Below the pieces are notes generated by a model. That model ran no database searches and was not told where the DNA came from. It was given only the letters and a program-made list of their open reading frames with translations. From Quillaja saponaria (taxonomy: Eukaryota > Streptophyta > Magnoliopsida > Fabales > Quillajaceae), in assembly GCA_029379385.1 (NCBI GenBank), contig CM055608.1:20148350-20212349 (forward strand): DNA of 64,000 nucleotides, read 5' to 3'. Made by a program: the position numbers and the translations under genes. This document shows, in pieces, positions 36,051 to 47,900 of the stretch. Within the stretch, counting starts at the first letter, position 1. Every line of letters begins with the position of its first letter.

Positions 36051-39000
36051 AAATTGTCTATTGTGTTTGAAATGTTATTGATGCACAGTTCACTATGAAC
36101 CTATTATATTGTGGAAAACTAGTCTTGATTTGTGCCTTGCATGTTTGATTTCTTATTTTTGGAAGTATTACTTTGGAGAGCTAACTGCTTGCTGTGTGCT
36201 TGAATTTTCTTCTACTAATTGCACTCTTATCCTTGAATTGTCTTTACATTCTAGATAATTGTTATCTGTACGTATAATTTAGTTATGTGTTATTTGTATA
36301 TCTCCTGGTACCGATCATATGACATCATATGACATCATTGACATGATTTTATTGTTTTTCTGTCCCCGACTCTTTTTGCATCTCAATATACCAAATGCTG
36401 GTAGGTGCATTTGTTGTTTGTTGTGGTAGATATGTCCTTGCTCTGTTACTGAGCGCTTGGATTTGACTGTTGACTTAATAATTTTCTACTGCTTTCAACA
36501 GTGTTATTTTTGATAAAATGTGGCTTTGGCATGCCATAATTTATCATAAGGGACTGAGGAATCTGATTTGGTAACCTAGGTCTTTGTGTGGAACTTTCTT
36601 TTAGTTTGCTTGCCTATAGTTTCTTGTTCTTTTATTCTTTATACTGACATGATTGTGTCTGTGTTATCTCCTTATAGTTACTATGCTTAGCCATGTTTGC
36701 ATGATGTATGTATTTTGTCTTGGTCAGCTGTATAGTATATAGTCTTAATCGTTATAAATGATATAACTGTTGGCAGGATGCTTCAGCAAGGCTTTGTGAA
36801 AATTAATTGCAAAAATTTGTCGATTGGGTCTGATGATATGCTTATTGTGGGGGGACAACCGAGGAAAGGAGACAAGCTGCACAAGCCTAATATTAGTGAT
36901 GGTGCCAAATATATGTCATATATCAAGGTTAGGTTTTCCCTTGAACTTTTGTGGATCATAATCATAGAGGGACATCTAGGTAAGTCAACTGAATTACCAT
37001 ATTGCCCTCTTATGGTACTGACAGTGTTACGGGCAAGTGATGACTTCTCCAAGAATCGGGTCTGCTTTTTTAGGACTACCATTACTTGCCTTTTAAGAGT
37101 CAGTTTTCTGTAGTTGACTCCTGTAGTTTGGTCACGTGGGTTTAGTGTCTTTAACGTGACAGTTGACAACTTTACTCCCTGTTTTTATGTGTTTGCTGTT
37201 CACTGACATAAAGTTATACGGACTCTGTTTTGCAATATAACAATGGGGTGTCTAAAGAGTCCAATTGTTTCTCATTTTAGAAAGGGAAGTTTCCTTTAGA
37301 TATAATTGTTACATTGTACGTGTATTGTTCTTAGCTAAATGTGTCCATTACATATTTTAGATTAGCAAGAAGCAGCATGAACTTGTTAAGAGTATGAAGC
37401 AGTCTGATAAAAGCATTCAGTCTAGGTCTCTTGAACCGCGTTTTGGGTAATGTTGATAGCATTCACGTGCACCCATATGAAGTATTTGTGGAAGAAGAGC
37501 AAAAGAAGTTGTGTGAGCATTGGTTAGTGTACTGTTAAGGATTTTCTCTCCTCAAACTCTTATTGTTCATTCTATGTGTTCTTAAATTTGTTGATCATTT
37601 GTTATTCATTAGAACAAGGTCTTATTTGTAGGTTGCAATTGGTGAGCAAAGATCTGCCTGCAGCATATGCAAACTGGAGAGACAGAGAGACACAAAGACG
37701 AAAGATGAAAAATTCTTTGGAGCTAGAGATGAAAGATAAAGTGAAGTTTTTGAATGAGGTTTGTGCTTTTCTTCCTTTTGCTGATCATCTGGAAGATCTT
37801 TTGATTAAATTGCGTGTCTTCTGTTGCCATCACAAGCACCTTCCTTAAATAGTTTTGTTAAAACTTTTGCATTATAATTTGTTTTTCAGGATGAGCATAT
37901 TACAAGCTTCAGAAGTGAGCTTCAGGATATGAAGGATGATGGGGGGATACACGTGTCTAACATAGGAGGTTATGGAGAGTCTTTTTCTGGATCCCCACAG
38001 AATCAGTCTTCACTGGAGAGCTCTTCTCTTGGTAGTCGTCATGAGCTAAAGAAGATGAGTATGAATTCTGAAAAGAATATTGTTATATCTGAATCTGATG
38101 ATGCTCCTGAGACGAAATCTGAATGTTCAAGGGATTTGAACACTCCAGATGTTACTGTTAACCAGGGAGTTCCTCTTTCCTCTGGTGGTGATGTCTGGCA
38201 GGCAGTTGACATGCCACATTCTTACTATGAGTCTACCATGAGCCACGGGTACACCTCTGTCAGTGGGTTGTCCATTGGAAATCCACAAATGAATGAAGAG
38301 CAGGGGAGTCGCTTGATTGATCTGGATTCTGACTTGCATGAAGAAGAGACTAGTAAAGAACTGTTGCATAGACAATCAGATGACGGTTCCTTCAGTTCTT
38401 ACCCAAATCAAGAAAGAAATTATTTACTTCAATCTCTCTTAAAGGGCCAAGGGATGTTAGCATACCCTCAAGAACAGAGAGGAGCGGGGTTAGATTTCCA
38501 AGCACAGAACAATGTTTTGATGCAAGATGACCAATTTCCTGGTCACTTCAAGGAGCCATTACAACCGTCATTGAGGCTGGAGCAAGAGCAGAGGCAACAG
38601 AATGAGGTTTACATGACAGAACATGTATCACAAACCATGTATTCTGATGGAAGTACAAACTCAATTCCCAGGCAAGATCACTTGTCCGCAATCAATATGC
38701 GGGACTGGGCTGTCAATGGTGTCCGTATGTCAGCACCTTCCCACTCTCCCCTAAATTGTGGGGAGCTTTTAGGTCAGCATTGGTTTCCTACTGACCAGCA
38801 AGTTCATAGTGGCTGGACTGGCTCAGATGTTGCTGGTCTACCAAATCAGAGTATTGGCAGTGGAGGTGATCAGAGCTTATTTAGTGTTCTATCTCAATGT
38901 AACCAATTACATTCAGTTCTTCCTTACAATGCGGTGAGACCAGCTCAGCAGTTCGTTACAGTCAGAAGAGACATATGGAGTGGTAGATGGAGGTATTCCA

Positions 39001-39171
39001 AGGATCAGTTCTGTTGTACCTCAAACTTCTCATCCACTTGACTACTTGAGTGGACGTGAAGCACCTAACTCTCCGGTGCCTGATGATATGGCATGGATGG
39101 GCTTGCCGCATCAGAATTCTGCTTTACATGATCAAATGGGGAAGTCATATTTGAGGTCATGGAATCAATAA

Positions 39172-40239
39172 ACATGTTTCTCACAGTTTGTTTTCAGTTT
39201 TTCAGAGCTTGGTTGGGAAGACAGAGTGACTAGTATGGAATACAGTGTGACAGTATTTTGTGACTTGCAATAATTACAGGAGATGAGAATACATATACCA
39301 TGAGAATAGATTCTGTACATACTCATACCACCATGGGCAAGTCTACACCATGTATATATCTAGATGTTAGATGGCAGGTGGAAAGAAAGTGAATCGGGGT
39401 GGTATCAGGTTCCGGAATTCAGATATTTTAGGCAAGCTACATTTACATATTTAGTTTCATTGGATATTTTGGGTTAATTTTTTTAATTTTGGAGATATAT
39501 TCTTTAAATAATTTTGGACGCCACCAAGTGCCGAAGGCATGTGCTCTGTGCTCTGTGCTCTGTGCTCTGTCTTACTTATCTACTTTCTCCTCCATTTGAA
39601 AATTTCGTTTCTCAGCGATGACTCTTTTAAGTGTCCATTCTTATGTGTGTTCTTCATAATTGCAATCTGTTTGAAATCAAACCAAATCTAAAATTTATTT
39701 CAGTTCAAATGATTTTATTTGAAATGAATTTTCTTATTTGCATTAAAAATATGATTATGGAGTTCTGTTTCATCCGTTTAAATTATTTTCATATATTTAA
39801 TTTTTTTTATTGAAATTATCAATTAACTAAAAGATAAATAGGACATTTACAATTTACAATGTTATTATGTTATAATGTTTTGCTACTCATCATTTCATCT
39901 ATGGAGCTATCTCAAAAGGATTTGGATTCTCTAAAAGTGCAATTGGTACATTAGAGAGTAAAATCGGTTAATTCTCTTTTAATGGTTTAGATTTTAACAC
40001 CTCATTTTTAAATATTTTTTATTTTTAAAAATAACACTTAGAGAATAAAAAGTATAAATTATAAAACAAAACTGCACAAACAAAACAAAGAGATGTAAAT
40101 TTTATTTTTATTTTTGAACAAAAAAAATCATGTTATTCTTACTTCTTTCCATTACAAAAATCATGTTATTCTTACTCAGCTATAGATAAATAAATAATGG
40201 TGCTAAAACACCTATGAAATGCCTAACAATAAATAAAAA
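39172..40239 (+). other. 3' flank of the NFRKB-like gene and intergenic DNA
   Basis: The 3' UTR probably runs to about 39.5 kb. A perfect four-unit GTGCTCT tandem repeat lies at 39541-39568. A 26-bp phrase with AATCATGTTATTCTTACT is repeated near 40128 and 40159. No further gene. Confidence 0.45.
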
Positions 40240-43043
40240 AACTAAACTTTGGAAGCTGCGAGGTCATAAGTTGAAGCCATTTCTTAATAGCTCCAAGTTT
40301 TTTAGGGCTAGCTGCTATACCTTCGGCGAAAATGACAAAACCTAAAAGAGCATACTAAATTGTAGCAAACTACACTTTTTAAAGTTAGCATAAAGGTTTT
40401 TCTCCTTAAGAAAAACAAACAGACTATGGAGGTGCGCTGCTCTACTATAAATTAGGATGTCATAAAAATAGACCAAAAGGAAAGTCCAATGGAAGGCTTA
40501 AGAATGTAGGTCATAGTTCATATGAAACTATTAAGGACATTGGACAATCAAGGGCATGACTAGCCACTCAAATTACCCATCATGTGTCTTAAAGGTTACT
40601 TTCCACTTGTCACCTAGTCTAATACGAAGCTAATGGTAACAACTCTGCAAATTGATCTTAGAGTACCAACTAGGATAGTAATCTTGTTGATGACTCTACT
40701 ATCTATGCACATCCAGTAAGTTCCATATTTCTTTGGGGTTAAGGAGTAGGAATAGCACATAGGCTAAGACTATGCCCTGTTACCCTTAGCCAAGAGCTCA
40801 GTAACCTTACCTATTCAACTCCCCACGTTCCTTAGTGTTCAATCAATAATGTTGAAGGTTAGGAAATTGGGACCCTAGGACTAAATCTATGGGATGTTGA
40901 TTCTCTCGTATGGGAGGGAGTTTATCAAAAAGCTTCTCATGTATGACATTAAGGAATGAATCTAGCAAGCTTTCTATCTTAAGTGTTCATTGAGGAACAG
41001 TAGGCTCTAGTCACAATTACTAAACATAAAGGGTTGTCCTGACTTTTTTTCATAAAACTTTTACCATTCCAGGAAACTGATCCTCTTAACAAATGGTGAT
41101 TATAGTACAGGTTTAGGGTTAGACTTAGGCCGTGACTTTGATTCAAAGGGCTTAGCAGGAATTGATTTTATTGCCTTGGAACTTGAACTCACAATTATGA
41201 TCCCTACCATGAATGGTCACATCTAAGTCATAGATCCAAGGTTTTCCTAATAAGATATGTGTGACGTCCATAAGTAACATATCACAATACACATCATCCT
41301 TATAGTTGCCAAAATGAATGGGGACTAAACAATGGGTGATAGGTAATGTAGGTTATCTACCCAAGCTACCCAAAATGGTTTAGAATAAAGCTCGACCTTA
41401 AGGTTGAATCTAGTTACAGCTACCTAAGAAATGACATTCATGGTGCTACCATCATCTATGACCATAGAAGCAACTCTTATTGTTACACTTAGTGTAAGTC
41501 AAAAAGAGATTGGTATGTTTCCATTGGCCATCTTCAACAACCGTGAACAAGACTCTCTTCACTACCTGACATTGTTGTTCATTCAGTTCAAGGCAATCAA
41601 AGGCATCAACACAATCATCTTCAGAGTCAGGATCTATAGGATAGAAAATCGAGGTGAGAAACTCATCCTATGAAGGATCACTAGACTCTCCCTCTAGCAC
41701 TAACGCTCGCTGAGGGTACTGAGAAGTGATATAGCCCTTCTTATGACAATGAAATATTTAACTAGGGTGCCACTGGTACGAGAGTCACTAACAGAAGCAC
41801 TTGGATAGTTGACTGAGGGAGACTTTCTAGCACTATAAGTGTTTTCCTTAAAAGTAGAATAAAAGGCAGCCTTAAACTGAGGTAAAACAATTTTAGATTC
41901 AGAGTTCAATTGAGCTAGGCAAGACTTGCTACCTTGAAAAGAAAGTACATGGTTGAGGATAATTCTTAAGGTAGCACTCTACAGTATAACCTTTTAAGAG
42001 GCCTTCTCTAAAGAATAAATGGCGTCTCTATACATTTCTCTCTTAACGTCCAACCCAAGGCCATTGGCGAACCTTTTAACTGTTTGAAGCTTATCTTCCT
42101 TGACATGATCTCTAACAAGAAGGCTATCAAATTCTCTTTATAAGCAACAATAGAAGAAGTTTGCTTATGGTTTGATTGGATAAGTCTGTCCTATATATAG
42201 TAAGAAGGTAGATACTTGCGGATGAGGATTTCATTCATACATACCTCTAGCTTTCCTATCTTCTAGGATCTATTGCTAGTACTTTTTGGTAGCACTAGAC
42301 AACTTGACCTTAGTGAAATAAAGTTTCTCAGGTTTAGTGAATTGGTAGAATTCAATATAGTCATCGAGTGTATCGATCCAATTAGAAAAACAATTAGGGT
42401 CAAGTCTACCATCTTAAGACTGCACGTCAAGCTTAACTAGGTGTGATAGTTTTCCTAGATCATCATGATCATTCCTATAATGGAAACCCCTATCAGCATG
42501 CCTTAGTTGGTAGGTGGTTCAGTGGTTGTACCTAGGGAACTTTGCAGGTGGGGGATCTAGATGTTCATCGCGCTGGATAAAAGTCCACTCATTCTGACTG
42601 TGATACCTAGGAAGGCATTATAACAACCATGTATGGTAGCTCTAGGAAGGGTTCTAGCATCCTAAGTTTGTTGTCTAGGAATATAAGTCCTATGTGGTTT
42701 CTGAAAACTTATGTTCTCAAGATCTTGAGTACGATTATCATCACTCTTAAACCCATCCTTTAGAACTGGTTCTCGAACATACTGGGCTTGTTAATGTTCA
42801 TAGGAACATAATTGCTACCTATGATAAGAATAAAATACCTTGAGTTAAGCTGACTCGAGAAGTCTGGAGGTGCTTATAGGGCTCATCAACTTCTTCCTCT
42901 TTGGGTTGTTTATCTAAATAGGTGATTGCTTTATGCACCCAGCCACTCAGCTTACGCAATCTATGTCTTGTGTCCTCTTTGAAGGAAACTATGTTAACAT
43001 AATTCCCATCGAGTTTAAGTGGTTGGTTCTTTTTGGGTGGCAT
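40240..43043 (-). pseudogene. Decayed Ty3/Gypsy gag-protease-RT
   Basis: Minus-strand pieces are in the order gag, protease, reverse transcriptase. The gag start MPPKKNQPLKLDG is at 43043 and gag-like fragments continue to about 41700. The post-protease block has HCLVPIHFGNYKDDVYCDML and ILLGKPWIYDLDVTIHGR (about 41340-41180). RT pieces include MCIDSRVINKIT (about 40710-40670) and an LIYSRAAHLHSLF / KKCSLLQFS block (about 40460-40340). Many stops and frame changes; RNase H and integrase are absent and no LTR pair was found. It is much older than the chromovirus at 47.8-53.3 kb. Confidence 0.75.
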
Positions 43044-44900
43044 GGTAAGGTTAGAAAAATGATTAAGGTGCACACATAGCAGTAGATAATGCAAATGCAC
43101 AATAAACAAAACTAAAATGGAAAATATAGCAATGAACTTGATATTTAACCCACGACAATGAACATGTGAAACTTGCAAGTTTAGTGCATGTAATCTTGAT
43201 CGAATAAGAGGTACAAAACAAAACTAGATCCAAAGTGAAAGAACGTAGGCAATGCAATAATTCAAACACAAGGGTGGGCAAGATATAAGAACTATTTTTC
43301 ATTTCATTTCATTTCATTTTTATTTTTCTTTGTGAATGTGGACAGAAATAACTTGGACTATAGCAATGGCCTAATTACCTATACAAATGAAAGTTAAATC
43401 GAGTTTCAAGGAATGATCCTTAACTTAGATGGAGCAATTACAACTCTTTTGAGCTGTTCCTTGCAAAATTGACCCCAAAATTGGATTATATACCTCGAAA
43501 ACCTTCTAGAAATTGGTTTGAATTAGTGAAAAACCAAGTCAAAATAGCATGAATAGAAAAGGTCAAAGTTACTAAGTCAGTCTGGTCAATGTTGTTGGTG
43601 AGGTCAACTTGCTGATGTTGCAAGAAAAGAATCTTTCAACCAACGTGGCATTGAGGTGTTGTTGACGTGGTTGCTGACTATTTGATGATGTGGCATTGAC
43701 ATGGCATTTGGGGTGAACCGACTTCTAACATGTGAGAAGGCATGGCTAACATTGATGTGAAGTATTCTTGTGCGTGACTAACGTTGAAGTGAAGTATTCT
43801 TGTGCGTGACAACGCATGTAGAAAATGAAGGCATGAGGCCGCAATGTGTCATACAAGTATCGCGTGCAATCTTCTTTTGTGGTGGTCTTTGCACCAGTTG
43901 ACTTGGTTTGTTCTGGTGATCAGTCTGGGATTTTTTATTCCCAAACTTTTTGTGAACAAAAATTTTTAAGTGAACGAGATCTTTTAAAATTTTGGCCAAA
44001 ATCAATTTTTATTTAGATGGGTATTAGACTGGTGGTGACAGCAATGACACAAGAATCGATATTTGGACTTTGATATCAAAATTTGATATTGCATAATATG
44101 TGATTTGAGGAAAAATATGAAAAAAAAGGAGAAGAGTAAAGAGAGGGAAAAGTAAATTGGAATTTTAAGTGTCAAATATCAATTAGACCAAAAGGTCAAG
44201 TAAAGGTTTTGTCAGAAGCCTACATCAAAAACACGAAAAATATAATGCTATAAAATGGTAACAAAAAATAAAATATAACTTGGTAATAAATAAATTTATT
44301 CTTTTTTCTACCGTGGATCCCCCATAATGTTGGCTTTCGGAAAATATAATAATATAAAATAGTATCACTAAATATAATATAACTGATAATAAATAAATAT
44401 ATTCTTTTGTTTGTTAGTCCTACACGTGGGTCCCCATCATGTTAGCTCTCCAAAATTATCCCTATTAGTAATTCAATATAAATTTATTTCATTTTACCTA
44501 TTGCTACTGCCTACTGGTCAGTGACTAGTGTAATAGTGTTTTTAAAATGAGAAAATCTGAACTTGTAGCAATCTCAGAAATTTTCCCTCCGAAGAGACCG
44601 GAACTCACGGTTTGCTCAAGTATATTTTGGTGAGACATAAAACCGTCATTAAAGGTGAATCCATAATAAATTAATAAAAACTACAGAACAGAAACATTCT
44701 TTGTGTTACTTTAGCGGTGCAGTTACAGTACTAACCGTTGTTGCCTCGGCATTGTTTCTTTTTTTTTTTTTGGTAAAGCATAAATTAAATCCCACGATTA
44801 ATTCCAAAGAAAACCCTCTATCTCATCTCAAAGATTCTTTCTTTAACAACACTTTTGAGTATATGGTGTGAAACAATTCTTTTAAGCTTCCATAATATTC
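43044..44900. other. Intergenic DNA between the Gypsy remnant and the DUF3754 gene
   Basis: Holds a (TTTCA)n repeat at about 43298-43320, a short duplication with GAAGTATTCTTGTGCGTGAC at about 43760 and 43791, and a two-copy repeat of about 103 bp at 44236-44456 (GGATCCCCCATAATGTTGGC against GGGTCCCCATCATGTTAGC). The left part may be the leader or LTR of the Gypsy remnant. The promoter of the DUF3754 gene should lie near 44700-44900; no clear TATA box seen. Confidence 0.45.
44236..44456. repeat. Two-copy tandem repeat of about 103 bp
   Basis: Both units read AAATATAAT..TATAAAAT..., AATAAATAAAT, a TTATTCTTTT stretch and a GG(A/G)TCCCC..CAT.ATGTT(G/A)GC end; they differ by scattered substitutions. 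Confidence 0.7.
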
Positions 44901-44976
44901 CTTCAGGTTTCGTGGTATAGAGGAAGAGTACGAGAGTTGGTGTTCTGTTAGTGGTATCACATCGAAGAGGAAGAGG

Positions 44977-47900
44977 ATGGATCAGAAAAAAAAAGAAGTC
45001 ATCCGGTTAGAACGCGAATCCGTCATTCCAATTCTGAAGCCCAGGCTCATCATGAAATTGGCGAAGCTTATTGGTACATGTGGAATTTTTCTTCTAACAC
45101 ACCCACAGGCTCAACTTATTATTTCTTACGAAATCGTTAGTGTTTCTGCATTTATTTCACTCTTATTTAATAAGCTGCCGTGGGTTTGTTTGAAATTTTG
45201 TTCCTTTCTGGTATTTGTACCAGTAGTCGTTGGAATAAGGGAATATGGTCCCGGAAGAAGAGGCCACGTATTGAATCAATTATTAAATTCAGCTTTGGTG
45301 GTATTCAATAAAAATGAAGATGTTGGCCAAATTTAACTTACTTCTACTCAATTAATAGTAAATGGGCCTTCTTCAATTCAAATTAGAATTGGGACATTCT
45401 CATTGATATATTACTACGCATCAGTTACTACTTACTACTATTGGGCACAGTTATTTAGTATAATCTTGGATGGACCTTGAGTTTGTTAATATTATGCAGA
45501 ACATAGTTCTGACCGGGCTGAGTTTTTGAAACTCAGCAAACGAGTGGAGTACACAATTCGAGCTTGGTACCTTCTACAATTTGAGGACTTGATGGTATTC
45601 TCGTTTCCTTGAACCTAGTGAAGAAAAAACTATTGTTACTTTTACCAACCTAATATTTTTTTGCACGCAGCAACTATACTCCCTTTTTGATCCTGTACAC
45701 GGGGCTCAGAAATTGGAGCAACAGCACTTATCTCCTACAGAAATTGATATACTTGAAAAGAATTTTTTGTCATACTTATTTCAGGTATTACAGCCACTTT
45801 TTGGTTTTTTTATCATTCATAAAATGCCTTTGGGCATTTCACTGGCTAAGATATACCCTTTAGCTTTCATAATAATAAATCAATAATATGAGTGCTCTCA
45901 GTCTCACAGTATCAGCAATCGTCATGATGTCTGTCATTTATAAATGCTAGACAAATAGAATTGTACCTGATGGTATTATATTGCAGTAAGAATTTCCATC
46001 TCATTTCAACCTGTCTATCACTATTAGCTTTTCCAAAAGAGTTCTAATATTTTTCCCTTTAATTCAAGTTTGGAGCATTTGAATTGTGACTTTTTTTTGT
46101 AAGAAGATGAGGAAGAGAGGGAACTTGATATACACAATCCTTATAGTCAAGGATAGATTTTTCAAAAGTTAGTAGCAACCTAGGTTTAGCTACTGTTTCA
46201 GTTTCACTAAGGAATTTTTGAGGAGTAGATCAGATTGGACTTATGACTCAGGATCCTGTTAAAGGAAAAGTACATTGCACAGTGTGGTATTAGTGCTTAA
46301 AGTTATAGTGTGCAAAATTTTTTTGGGTCATTAGAAGGATGAGTTTGAGGGTGAAGAAAAGGTTAAAATAGTTTTACCAGAAAGAAATATATAATGTTGA
46401 GAACATACCCTTATAAAAGCTTATTACCAAACAATGAAAGGCATGAATAATTTCAATACGACTTAAACATCCAAATTATATGTTGAATAATAATAATTTG
46501 TACCATTTACAGAATCCTGGTCTTTTTGTTTCTTATGCAGGTGATGGAAAAGAGCAATTTCAAAATAGCAACAGAAGATGAAATTGATGTAGCACTTTCG
46601 GGGCAGTATCTTCTAAATCTTCCCATCACAGTGGATGAATCTAAGGTTTGTGCTTATACATGCATTTACTGTTGTCTTTCCTGGAGTTTCGTGTTCATAC
46701 ATTTGCATAATAATTATAAGTTCAATTGCTTGGGTAATTTTGAAATGTTGTGATATATTTTTCACATTTGATGGTTTAAAACTGTTTTTTCTGAATGTAG
46801 CTTGACAGGACACTACTGAAGGAGTATTTTGAAGAGCATCACCATGACAACCTTCCAGATTTTGCTGATAAGGTATTGCCTAGCTATTGCGCAAGATATT
46901 AAAATGTTTTGCTAGCTCTTTTGGAACTGCATCCTTCCATGATTTGTTTCTTAACCACATCCTACTAGGTTTTAGGGGGTTGCAATGGCAGAACAGTTCA
47001 TAGTTTTAGGGGATTTGATACTTTTAGCCTTACTGAGTTGCTTATTGTTAATGCTTCCTTCTAGCTTCATTATTTCAATTTAGCATTTTTGTTACACCAG
47101 CAAAATTATTATGGTTCACAGCTGTTCTTGTTTCTCACAAATGTTCCTTATGAATGTCAACAAGTATTCCCTTTTTCAGTTTTTTATTCTATCATCATAT
47201 ATGTATGTTAGAATTAGTTGAATACAAGATGATAGTGGAGGATTTTTTGTTGCTAATAAACAGTGGCGGCTGAAAGTCGCCTGGATACTTGCTGTTGGGT
47301 ACTTCAACCTTGACAGTGTGCTCTTCTTGAGAGAAAAGGCCAATTCAAATTTACTTGTTTTATGAATATCCTTATATCATATGTGGAGGAAACTGCCTGT
47401 TTCATTTTTATAGAAGTCAAAGGCTAGACACATAATGAAAATTATATATGGAGAAATAACAATTTTGTTTTTGTTTTTGAAGGAGCTATATAATTGTAGC
47501 AAACATCTGGTACCAGCTAATTTTCAGAATGGTAGTTAGGTTTTTTAGATGATCTGTAAATCATATAGTTTATTTTCTGTGAAGAACAAATTTGAGAATT
47601 AGGATGAGGTTTCTGTTGTAAGGTCCTTGTGGACTGGCAAAATTCGACATTAAGGAGATAGATGCTTTCAAAAGGGTTTCTCTTTTCGATTGGCTTTATT
47701 GTGAATAAAGAACAAGGATAAAATGGAAAAGCTTTTAAGTATTATCAGAAACTCAGTCTTGTGATGAATTTGTGTAATTTCCAAAAGAAAATGGGGAGCT
47801 GGGTTCTAGGTGTCACGGTCTTGGAAATTCCAACGCTCCCGTGCGGCACTTAGTCACTCAAGCCCCGTGCAAGAATGCTAAGTCAGCCTAACTCGAACTC

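Larger units (their letters stand above)
31943..39171 (+). pseudogene. NFRKB-like protein gene (INO80-linked), with two frameshifts
   Basis: Nine coding exons: 31943-32248, 32350-32486, 34249-34362, 34450-34533, 35274-35447, 36777-36927, 37361-37522, 37632-37758, 37890-39171; all introns are GT-AG. The start MAADQKRKR at 31943 fits the plant family (Arabidopsis At5g13950 as I recall). The N-terminal basic region (KRKNLGAIQNDLNIKSHIS) leads into a DEUBAD-like helical domain spanning exons 1-3 (LADVFAIPQEIF, FLPRFLEPHEVVQELLSGD). The long last exon is Ser/Gln-rich and ends in DYLSG and SYLRSWNQ. NFRKB is a metazoan INO80 subunit that binds UCH37; the plant role is less clear. Exon lengths are one base too long in exon 7 and in exon 9, with single extra bases near 37433 and 38970. 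If both were removed the product would be about 844 residues. Either a recent pseudogene or two assembly errors. Confidence 0.85.

Noticed and set aside
36783..38375. Minus-strand ORFs at 36783-37169 and 38127-38375
   Set aside because: Antisense shadows of NFRKB exons, or frames crossing an exon-intron border.
45074..45336. Extension of the first DUF3754 frame to 45336
   Set aside because: The frame reads into intron 1; the donor at 45073/45074 joins correctly to the next exon at 45500.
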